This document shows, in pieces, positions 18,661 to 25,976 of a stretch of 25,976 nt of DNA (positions are counted from its first letter, which is position 1; each line of letters opens with the position of its first letter). The DNA lies in the NCBI RefSeq assembly GCF_004359215.1, contig NC_090610.1:34129-60104 (forward strand), given 5' to 3'. The notes under the pieces were generated by a model. That model worked only from the letters and a program-made list of their open reading frames with translations, was not told the origin of the DNA and searched no databases. A program made the position numbers and the translations under genes. The stretch is from Bremia lactucae (taxonomy: Eukaryota; Oomycota; Peronosporomycetes; Peronosporales; Peronosporaceae).

Positions 18661-19441
18661 TGCAGTAAAGCCATCGGCGGCACCACGTTCTGGGAACGGA
18701 TTCGGCGCCCGCCGACGTTCATCCGGAAGGCGTGAGAAAACGACGCTCTTTCTCCCCCTCCTCTGATGGAGAGTGACTTTCAAAGTCCACCATTCCTCAT
18801 CGCCGAGGAAGGTGCTAAGACCCGTGACTCACGCTTGATTTCCATAAGAACAAAGGAAAGAAAAACACAACCGAACGATTAGCTGTTAAGGTTCCACCTT
18901 CAAAGAGGAAATGATGCAAATGTTGTCACCCAATGTCAACAGTCTGATGGGGGAGGGTGTAATGGGGCACACATCGGTTGGAGAACCCTTGTTGTGGCCC
19001 ATTTACTATATGGGTAAAATACCCTTTTATCTAATTTTAAAATAGTAAGTTACTTAAATCCCATTTATAATGGGTAACAAATTTGGTCGCCGCCAGATAT
19101 AAATCTGGCAACCAAAATTTATTTTTAATTAGCTAGGGTCAGGTTTTTAGATTTAAATAATTAAATAAAGTGCAATTCCCTTTTGATCTTAAAGCGTTAA
19201 GTGCCTTCCTAAGGCTTGCACATTGATCTGTAAGAGACAGAAGCCTTTCTAAGGTATATCCTCTTGGGCACTAGTTGCCACTTGGTTCTACGATCCCCTG
19301 AATCCCTTGAACTAGGATTCCTTAAGCTTTAATAGCTTGTACGACTCCCTGAGTTGTTAAACCCATAAGTTTAATGGAACGAAGTGACAATCTAAGTCTG
19401 AAAGGCTTGCGATGACTTAAGGAGCGAGTAGCTCCGCTACA
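18661..19441 (+). mobile_element. Family A copy A3: 3' end with LTR
   Basis: It starts at the gap inside the antisense frame: the minus-strand piece 18661-18793 gives M-V-D-F-E-S-H-S and RRAPNPFPERGA in broken phase. It continues through a spacer and a GGGGGAGGG PPT to the LTR. Right after the LTR end, family B integrase sequence begins, so A3 appears inserted in a family B copy. A duplicated target site cannot be shown because the left flank is in the gap. Confidence 0.85.
18958..19441 (+). repeat. 3' LTR of family A copy A3 (484 bp)
   Basis: TGTAATGGGG start after the PPT and GCTCCGCTACA end. Hairpin blocks GGGTA/TACCC are kept; the GCCGCCAG stem is weakened (CTGGCAACC). There are small differences from A1, for instance near 19380-19400. 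Confidence 0.9.
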
Positions 19442-19850
19442 ACAAAAGGCAAGTGCTTGCTCCACATTTTGGGAGTTGCTATGGTGCGCAAGACATTCGC
19501 CACAACCCGATAAACACTTTCTGTTTGGCCATCGGTCTGGGGATGATCTTCGGTTGACATGTGGATCTTGCTACCTAGCAGCTCGAACACATGTCGCCAA
19601 AAACCAGACGTAAGACGTGGATCCCGGTCAGATACTATGGACTCGGGCATACGGTGAAGTCGGTAAACATGATCCAGGTACAAGAGAGCTGCCTCCTTGC
19701 CTGTGATCGATGGTGCTAAATGCACCATCTTGCTCAGTCTGTCTACAAAGACGACTTGCCCTGTCTGATCCTTATGATCGGGCGGCATGCCAAACATGAA
19801 GTCCAGACTTACTGACTTCCAAAAGTTGGTTGGAATCCGTAGCAGCATAT
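19442..19850 (-). pseudogene. Integrase fragment of a third family B copy (B3)
   Basis: One open minus-strand frame reads VSLDFMFGMPPDHKDQTGQV, VSDRDPRLTSGFWRHVFELL, DHPQTDGQTESVYRVVANVL and WSKHLPFV, ending at the family A LTR. The Asp and Glu catalytic blocks are intact in a single frame, better preserved than in B1 or B2. It duplicates the region at 17325-17735. Its upstream side at about 19850 is joined to a decayed family A-like integrase. Confidence 0.85.
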
Positions 19851-20470
19851 CGTGGTAGTGTTGACAAAACGCGTGGGTATGTGATGCCGTTTACATAAGA
19901 TGAATTATAGCGTGAAGAGGGACGTACGGTATTATTTTGACACAAACATACAGCTGGGAGCATTATGCTTCAAAGCTTATGGCGCACACTGCGCAGATCT
20001 TTTTTAATGACGAAATAAACACGCTTTGTCTGACTAATGGTCTTCGGATAATCCAATGTGTACATGTCCAATCTAGTGCTTAGAACTCGTAAGATCGATT
20101 TTCAAGACTTACCGTGAAACAAGAATTTCTATCAGAGGCAGTTGCCACTATCAAAACGTCCTGACTTTGGTGCAATTAACAAATAGCTGTACCTTCACCG
20201 TCAATTGTATCTGGTGTAACCGCTAAATGCGCCATCTTGCTCAAATGATCAACAAAAACCGTGTTGTCATCCATATTATTCGGAGACCAAGCACAAAATC
20301 CATACTTTTGGACGCTTAATACTCAATGAATACGAGCAAACTGACAAGCGGCGTACTTATATTCGTCGATGTTCAAACCCTTGGCTTGTTCTCGCATGTC
20401 TGCACATAGGCACTGACCCAGTTAAAGAGTCTGGGCCACCTTAACTCTGGCTCACGGAAACGTGCCGCTG
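19851..20470 (-). pseudogene. Strongly decayed family A-like integrase
   Basis: Minus-strand pieces in several frames still show the pattern: a match to the zinc-domain end (GTTCGCACATGCGAA-like) near 20400-20465, MDFVLGL near 20300, SKMAHLAVTPDTIDGEGTA near 20190-20250, then blocks corresponding to TRLDMSTADHPQTD and the SSYVNGITYPRVL stretch near 19880-19920. Its many stops and indels suggest that it is older than the other family A copies or belongs to a sister lineage. Confidence 0.7.
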
Positions 20471-20940
20471 CCTTATCGATTTATACATGTAGTGAATCGT
20501 AAGACGACGACAAGCTTTGCAAAAATGCGGGCCAGCAGCGGCAACATATGATTCAGAAACATTGCATCTGTACATATGCCGCTGCACATGATTACAAATT
20601 CCCCAATGAGTTTGATCTACTGTGAGGAAGTGATTACGGCGGGTGCGCTCCAAATATGCTGCACCTAAATTGTAGAAGGCTAATCCGATCTAAATAAAAG
20701 GCTGCTTCTGTGCAAGGTATAAGTACAAGTGAAACTTTTGTTCCATTGCAATCAAGTTTTGATTGTTAGCACCAAATTTTGTTGCCGAGCCTGATCATTA
20801 TTTTGTTTTGAGAGAAGCTCAAGCCAAATCAACTCATTTTCCTTACTCAATTTAAAATAGGATGTTATTTTGCGCAAAAAAAATTGTGCGTCGCGATGCA
20901 TGCTAAGTCTTGCCTTGCAAATGTGCTCAGCGCATTCCCA
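20471..20940. other. Unassigned segment between two pol fragments
   Basis: No element domain is recognised. A minus-strand frame at 20441-20653 is Cys/His-rich (HWGICNHVQRHMYRC, HFCKACRRL), but its end overlaps the decayed integrase, so it is probably fortuitous. A second minus-strand frame (20752-20936) continues in frame from the RT fragment with ICKARLSMHRDAQFFLRKIT and a Lys/Asn/Gln-rich tail. It could be a remnant of another gene or unrelated DNA. Confidence 0.4.
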
Positions 20941-21871
20941 TAACATACCGCTTGGGGTGCTAACCACTGTAAGCAGGATATCGCTAGCTCGCATGAGCGG
21001 TTGGTAGTAACCATCGACTAAGTCAAGTGCACTGTACATTGTACATCCCACCATATTGTTCTGAAGAACATCCTTTCTAGAAATAGGGGTTTGTGCTGGT
21101 ATAGTGGCACCATTAAGCTTATTAAAATCATGTATAATGCGCCATTTACCATTTGGCTTTTCGAAACAAAATGTCGGTGTCGAATGGGGATATTTGCTCT
21201 CTCGTATCATTCCAGCCTCGTGCTTAGCACGGAAGAAATCGTCAATGACGTCACACTGCTCCGTTGGTAAAGGCCATTGTCTTGAGACACAGTATTTGGT
21301 TCCCGGAACCAAGTCAATTTCATGACGAACACTTCTATCCGGAGGTAAAACAGATGGTGGATTATTACATACCACATCTTGGAATTCCTTAATCAAGGAA
21401 TAAAAGGGATCCGTAGGATCTTTAAGGATCGATGACCTATTTCGCGCACTAAGTGCAGATTTTGTGTCATCCAGGACAGCTTCATCTAGAAGTGACGATG
21501 NNNNNNNNNNNNNNNNNNNNNNNNNNNNNNNNNNNNNNNNNNNNNNNNNNNNNNNNNNNNNNNNNNNNNNNNNNNNNNNNNNNNNNNNNNNNNNNNNNNN
21601 TGGCGGTTCGCCAGGGCATTTTGGGTCAAACCCTCCTAATGCACGTGAAGCGACACGTAAACGTTCGCTGGATAAGGAAGTTGATTTACCTAACTCCTTG
21701 TCGGATGTCAAATTAGTCACCATGTCTCGCATAGAACCAATACAGGCTGGAAAACCCGGGGACGTGAATGTCCCGGCCTCTAAGAGACGTATTGTCTCTA
21801 ATTCAAGACAGGATGGACACGAAGCGTGTATACCCTCAGTGATACGAGTGAGCAAGTACATACGCTTGTAA
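20937..21871 (-). pseudogene. Family A copy A4: pre-RT linker and RT N-terminal half, inverted
   Basis: From 21861 down to the gap, a frame of unknown linker sequence (MYLLTRITEGIHASC...) is open. After the gap comes [79 protein letters not shown] and SALDLVDGYYQP (finger and first palm motif with Asp). It stops being RT at GMLWE (20940), before the YFDD box, so it cannot be active. It mirrors 22034-22600. Confidence 0.85.
21501..21600. other. Assembly gap (100 N)
   Basis: It lies inside copy A4 between linker and RT. The true length is unknown. Confidence 1.
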
Positions 21872-22000
21872 ATGGTGAAACCGGGAACATTGGGGGGAAG
21901 TTAGCCTTGCGGCAATCCCTTCGTTACATGTTCTTTGGAGCTAGACGAACTGTCTATTGATGAGTGCGGCCGAGCCTTAAAGGCTGGCGACTGATCTGAG

Positions 22001-22950
22001 ATGGTGGTCATTCGACCAACTATTGAGTTAAACTCATCGTTACTTCTAGACGAAGCTGTCCTGGATGACACAAAAGCTGCACTTAGTGCGCGAAATGGGT
22101 CATCGATCCTTAAAGATCCTACGGATCCCTTTTATTCCTTAATTATGGAATTCCAAGATGTGGTATGTAATAATCCACCATCTGTTTTACCTCCGGATAG
22201 AGGTGTTCATCATGAAATTGCTTGGTTCCGGGAACCAAATACTGTGTCACAAGACAATGGCCTTAACTAAGGGAGCAGTCTGACGTCATTGACGATTTCT
22301 TCGTGCTAAGCACGAGACTGGATGGTACGAGAGAGCAAATCTCCTCATTCGACACCGACATGTTGTGTCAAAAAGTCAAATCGTAATTGGCGCATTGTAT
22401 ATGCTTATAATAAGCTTAATGCTATCACTATACCAGCACAAATTCACATTCCTAAAAATGATGTTCTTCAGAACAATATGGTGGGATGTACAATGTACAG
22501 TGCATTGGACTTAGTCGATGGTTACTACCAATTGCTCAAGAGAGCTAGCGATATCCCGCTTACAGCAATTAGTACCCCAAGCGGCATGTTATGGGAGTGG
22601 TTGGTTATGCCACAAGGGCTTTCCAGCGCCCCGGCAACAATTTATCGTCTAGTGACGCAACTGTTTCGCCCTCATCGAGGTTATGCACAGACTTATTTCG
22701 ATGCCATTTTTGTCCAAAGTCGTGCGGAGCAGGGTCGGTCAGATATGGAAAACCATTTAGACCATTTGCGAGCAGTGCTCGAGTGTATGCGCACAAGTAA
22801 ATTGTAAGCCAATGCATCTAAATGCATTTTTGGCGCAGACGAAATTCCTTTTTTAGGATGCTTCATTGAAAAGCGAGGTTTTAAAGCGGATCCCGCTAAG
22901 GTAAAAACCATAGTAGATTGGCCGGTTCCTAAAAAACAAAAGGATTTGCG
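22001..22950 (+). pseudogene. Reverse transcriptase remnant with mutated active site (copy A5)
   Basis: [20 protein letters not shown] opens the domain. A shift and stop lie near 22200-22270, then 22322-22807 reads WRIVYAYNKLNAITIPAQIH, YSALDLVDGYYQLL, LVMPQGLSSAPATIY and the box YFDA: the second catalytic Asp codon (22703-22705) is GCC. TAA at 22805-22807 replaces a Tyr codon. The remaining SKCIF..DEIPFLG block follows the stop in frame. Confidence 0.9.
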
Positions 22951-23012
22951 GAATCGAGGTACCTCTTCGGCAAGATTGCCCGTACGCCGTTGACGTTTTT
23001 GAGCGCCAAGCT

Positions 23013-23359
23013 CCGGCGTCCTCGCCGCGTCACCAGAGATCCACCCCCAAGCTATGACCCGCTATCTCTTTGAGACGCTCGTCCGCACTAAGCGGAGTGA
23101 ATCTATATTGACTATGAGCTTTAGCTTTCGTTATCTCGGCGGCTCGACGACGAGCTCTTTCCTCTATGAGGATTATCTGCTGTTGCTCTTCACCGAGCGG
23201 ATTCGTAATGATGTTGGACTCAGGGTCCCGTGTCCTGCTCAATGCAGTTAAGACATTGGCGGCACCACGTTCTGGGAACGGATTCGGGGCCCGCCGACGT
23301 TCATCCGGAGGAGAAGGCGTGAAAGACCGACGCTCTTTCTCCTCCTCCTCTGATGGAGA
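23013..23359 (-). pseudogene. Antisense accessory ORF fragment (copy A5)
   Basis: The minus-strand frame 23030-23362 is open for 110 codons: SPSEEEEKERRSFTPSPPDE, APNPFPERGAANVLTALSRT, then a helical stretch EEQQQIILIEERARRRAAEI and FTPLSADERLKEIAGHSLG. It has Glu where A1 has a stop at 3265-3267. The first codons are cut off by the LTR junction and the C-terminal part is deleted. Confidence 0.6.
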
Positions 23360-24026
23360 CATCGGTTGGAGAACCGTTGTTGTGGTACATTTACTTTATG
23401 GGTAAAATACCCTTCTATCTTATTTCAAAATAGTAAGTGACTTAAATCCCATTTATTATGGGTAACAAATATGGTGCCGTCAGATATAAATCTGGCAACC
23501 AAAACCTATATATAATTAGCTAGGGTCAGGTTTTTAGATTTAAAAATAAAATAAAGTGCAGTTCCCCTTTTGATCTCAAAGCGTTATGTGCCTTCCTAAG
23601 GCTTGCGCATTGATCTGTAAGAGATAGAAGCCATTAGTCTTGACAGATAAAGTACAGCCTTTCTCTCTTTTTGAAATGCTTCGTGATGGTGAATAGCTTT
23701 AGAGGAATTACCAATTTCGATTTCCATTAAAAAGCTTAAATTTTATATAATCCTAAGCTCAGTTACAATCACCTTATGACAGCACTAGAAGCTAAATATG
23801 TTGAATCAAATTTTCATGATAATACCACCTTTCTAAGGTATATCCTCTTGGGCACTAGTTGCCACTTGGTTCTATGAACCTCCGAATCCCTTGAACTAGG
23901 ATTCCTTAAGCTTTAATAGCTTGTACGACTCCCTGAGTTGTTAAACCCATTAGTTCAATAGAACTAAGTGACTCTCAGGGTCTGAAAGTCTTCCTCTGAC
24001 TTTAGGAGCGAGGTAGCTCCGCTACA
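23359..24026 (+). repeat. LTR of copy A5, 5'-clipped and carrying a 197-bp insertion
   Basis: It follows the family A LTR from CATCGGTTGG to GCTCCGCTACA at 24026, without the first 13-15 bases. LTR sequence stops after GAAGCC at 23632 and resumes with TTTCTAAGG at 23830. Confidence 0.88.
23633..23829. other. 197-bp AT-rich insertion within a family A LTR
   Basis: Absent from the four other family A LTRs at this site. No terminal inverted repeats, no open frame of note and no poly-A tail. At most CC/ACC is repeated at the edges, so I cannot name the mechanism; a small non-autonomous element or filler DNA are options. Confidence 0.7.
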
Positions 24027-24323
24027 ATATACCTTAAAAAGGCTTCTCTTACAGATCAATGCGCAAGCCTTAGGAAGGCACTTAACGCTTTAAGATCAAA
24101 AGGGGAAGTGCACTTTATACAATTATTTAAATTTAAAAACCTTGCCCTAGCTATTTGAAAATAGTTTTGGCCGCCAGATTTATATCTGGCGGCGACCACA
24201 TTTGTTACCCATAATAAATGGGATTTAAGTAACTAACTAATTTGAAATTAGATAAAGGGTATTTAACCCATAAAGTAAATGTACCACAACAACGGTTCTC
24301 CAACCGATGTGTGCCCCATTTCA
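24027..24323 (-). repeat. Inverted family A LTR fragment next to the A5 LTR
   Basis: On the minus strand it runs from TGAAATGGGGCACACATCGG at 24323 through all hairpin blocks to AAGGTATAT at 24027, about 295 of 483 bp, and abuts the end of the A5 LTR. Together they form a tail-to-tail inverted repeat. No PPT or internal sequence lies to its right. Confidence 0.85.
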
Positions 24324-24702
24324 AATTTCTTCACGTACATTGATGTGCAGAGGAACGTTACAATTAGCTACGCTATCTTAGCTACTAGAGGTTGATACCA
24401 AGGCTTTGGTACAGAGAAATAGTAAAACTGTATTAATATATAAAGTTTTTTCAAAACGATTTACTATCTGGCTTTGATACATTAATAACTACATCGATTA
24501 GCGGAACAAAAAATAAAGCCTCTTTATTACAAATGGTCATGCTTTATAGATGGATATATACGTTGGTTGAAATATTGTCGCTTTCATTTGTTGACACTTG
24601 CTTTTATTCGTGAAGTTGCTGGCTGCATAACGCATAAGACTATGTTTTACCCTCAAAAGCGAAGATATAACTAACATTTAAAGTTGTAGATATGCACCGA
24701 TT
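24324..24702. other. AT-rich region downstream of the purM-like gene
   Basis: No gene, repeat or element similarity recognised. It should contain the 3' untranslated region of the minus-strand gene; no clear polyadenylation signal can be singled out. Confidence 0.5.
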
Positions 24703-25250
24703 TTAAGCCAGGATACCGTCTAGCTGAACCTGGTCTGCATTAAAAGCGCGGGCAATCGTCGTGCCCAGACGATAAACCTTCTCGCCAGTCGCTGCGACCT
24801 GGCGCGTTACTTCAGCAACATTCGCCTCCGGAAGTAGCATCACCATGCCGATCCCGCAATTGAAAGTACGAGATAGCTCCGTATTGGAAACATTCCCCAA
24901 CTTCTGTAGCCACTTAAACACAGGAGGTAAAGGCCAGCTACTGCAATCGATCTTGACAGCCAAATCCTTGGTCAATACACGAGGAATGTTTTCCAAAAGA
25001 CCGCCGCCAGTTATGTGAGCAAGGGCATTGATACGTCCCGACTTGATCGTTGGCATCAGCTGCTTGACGTAAATTTTTGTAGGAGTTAACAGACACTCGC
25101 CTAAGGTCTTGCCTGCTTCAAATGGGCAGGGATCACTGTAAGCGAGGCCTGACATTTCCACAAGCTTACGCACGAGCGAGAAACCATTTGAGTGTACACC
25201 CGACGATGCCAGACCCAAGACAGCAAAACCTGCTTCAACTGGTTGCGGTA
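24703..25250 (-). CDS. purM: Phosphoribosylformylglycinamidine cyclo-ligase (AIR synthetase), C-terminal part
   Basis: AIR synthetase forms aminoimidazole ribonucleotide from FGAM with ATP in purine synthesis. The visible frame from the gap edge to TAA at 24703-24705 holds most of the C-terminal PurM lobe: GLASSGVHSNGFSLVRKLV, LLTPTKIYVKQL, NALAHITGGGLLENIPRVL, FNCGIGMVMLLPE, then a normal end. No stop or shift is seen. The N-terminal lobe with the ATP-binding glycine-rich region would need about 480 bp or more upstream. Only 51 bp of non-matching sequence separate the gap from a family B LTR. In some eukaryotes this domain is fused to GAR synthetase, which cannot be judged here. Codons look unlike the elements and intact. 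Confidence 0.88.
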
Positions 25251-25350
25251 NNNNNNNNNNNNNNNNNNNNNNNNNNNNNNNNNNNNNNNNNNNNNNNNNN
25301 NNNNNNNNNNNNNNNNNNNNNNNNNNNNNNNNNNNNNNNNNNNNNNNNNN
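25251..25350. other. Assembly gap (100 N) inside or at the edge of the purM-like gene
   Basis: The true gap length decides whether the gene is whole or cut by the LTR element. Confidence 1.
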
Positions 25351-25401
25351 TATGAAAGCTCTTGTGGAAGTGCACGACTCAAATAAAAGCTTGACAAAGA
25401 T

Positions 25402-25954
25402 TGTAGGCGGGCACGTCGTAATGCGGCCACGCTCTACTTAGCACACACCCTAGCACAGCGAGGAAGCGGTTTGCACCTGCTTCCCTGGCGTGCAGTGAGG
25501 TAGTTGTGGTGGGCGCGCAAGCGACCTCACCCAACACACTAAGAACTCTGGTGAAGTGACGTCACGGGAGCGGTAATCCGTCTCCTCGTGCGCACTTACC
25601 AAGTAGGTAGTAAATTTCAGACTGATTTATATCTAATAGAATTAAATACAAATACCTATTTTTACCAATTAAAATGATATCTATATAGATAATATTTAAT
25701 ATGTATTGCGAGCGTATCTTTATAGATACCTCGCGTAACTGATGACGCTAGCCGTCATCATGGATGACACTGGGCGTCATCCCTCCTAATGTGAATGCAC
25801 CCATGTGCATCACATCCACAAGGGTTGGTCACAAATGTGCACCACACCCGAGTGTTGGGTCTAATCACTATTATTTAGTAATTGACCATCCCCTTAAGTA
25901 CCAAATGTACTTAATGGGGACTGTGTAACATTAGGGCAACTCTAGCCCGTTACA
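25402..25954 (-). repeat. Complete family B LTR (553 bp), inverted, with PPT at 25955-25969
   Basis: On the minus strand it starts TGTAACGGGCTAGAGTTGCC at 25954 behind a purine run (TAAAGAGGGGGATGG) and ends GACGTGCCCGCCTACA at 25402. Presence of the PPT makes it the 3' LTR of an inverted family B copy whose body lies beyond the right edge. Stem-loops: CCCC-TTAAGTAC/GTACTTAA-GGGG (25890-25919) and two GATGACG/CGTCATC repeats near 25740-25785. This is the reference for the truncated family B LTRs. Confidence 0.9.
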
Positions 25955-25976
25955 CCATCCCCCTCTTTAAGAACGA

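Larger units (their letters stand above)
21960..24026 (+). mobile_element. Family A copy A5 with two large internal deletions
   Basis: Pre-RT linker and RT (21960-22950) join at 22950 to the end of the chromodomain (equivalent to A1 2680). At about 23010 this joins the antisense-frame region (A1 3208), and at about 23359 the LTR, lacking its first 13-15 bases and the PPT. RNase H, integrase and most of the chromodomain are gone. Junctions show at most a few bases of microhomology. Confidence 0.85.

Noticed and set aside
18318..18783. Open frames reading through the N run at 18561-18660
   Set aside because: They are artefacts of translating N as X; the two sides belong to different elements.
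20441..20653. Cys/His-rich small protein, possible zinc finger
   Set aside because: Spacing fits no finger type, and its C-terminal end overlaps sequence matching the decayed integrase in another frame.
25101..25430. 109-residue minus-strand frame across the gap at 25251-25350
   Set aside because: It is not in the phase of the purM-like frame and crosses N; the genuine frame is 24703-25250.

Overview
The window looks like repeat-rich, gene-poor nuclear DNA of an oomycete, most likely a downy mildew or Phytophthora relative. This is an inference from the style of the Ty3/gypsy pol proteins, the short GTAAGT intron and the very high density of nested, decaying LTR elements; no ribosomal or mitochondrial marker is present to fix it. 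Three runs of exactly 100 N (18561-18660, 21501-21600, 25251-25350) are scaffold gaps of nominal size.

Only two host genes are visible. One is an intact two-exon gene for an App1/LNS2-type (HAD-fold) lipid phosphatase at 4812-6362 on the + strand. The other is the 3' part of an AIR synthetase (PurM-type) gene at 24703-25250 on the - strand, cut by a gap that is followed almost at once by an LTR.

The rest is Ty3/gypsy (Metaviridae) chromovirus-like retrotransposons of two families. Family A (LTR about 470-485 bp, TGTAATGGGG...GCTCCGCTACA) is seen at 1-4227, 6494-9166, 18661-19441, 20937-21871 (inverted) and about 21960-24323. Family B (LTR about 553 bp, TGTAACGGGC...GCCCGCCTACA) is seen at 9451-14909, 14910-18560 (inverted), 19442-19850 (inverted) and 25402-25969 (inverted). 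Every copy is defective through frameshifts, nonsense codons, loss of the RT core, or a mutated catalytic Asp. Several copies sit head-to-head or tail-to-tail and form large inverted repeats. The largest is a palindrome centred near 14.8 kb, with a core of about 600 bp per arm that is almost identical.

The most interesting observation is that both families carry a long open frame on the strand opposite to pol. It starts next to the 3' LTR, runs across the pol-LTR spacer, then overlaps in antisense the chromodomain and the integrase-chromodomain linker. It ends at a corresponding place in both families, just after the integrase GPF/HPV-Y module. The predicted protein has a charged or Ser/Pro-rich N-terminal part, a central block with an IP(I/V)VL...ET...E..F signature shared by the two families, a heptad-like coiled coil, and in family B an SP/RS-rich tail. 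A sense-strand gag zinc knuckle is present in family B, so this antisense frame is not a displaced gag. I propose it as a conserved antisense accessory gene; this needs testing against relatives.
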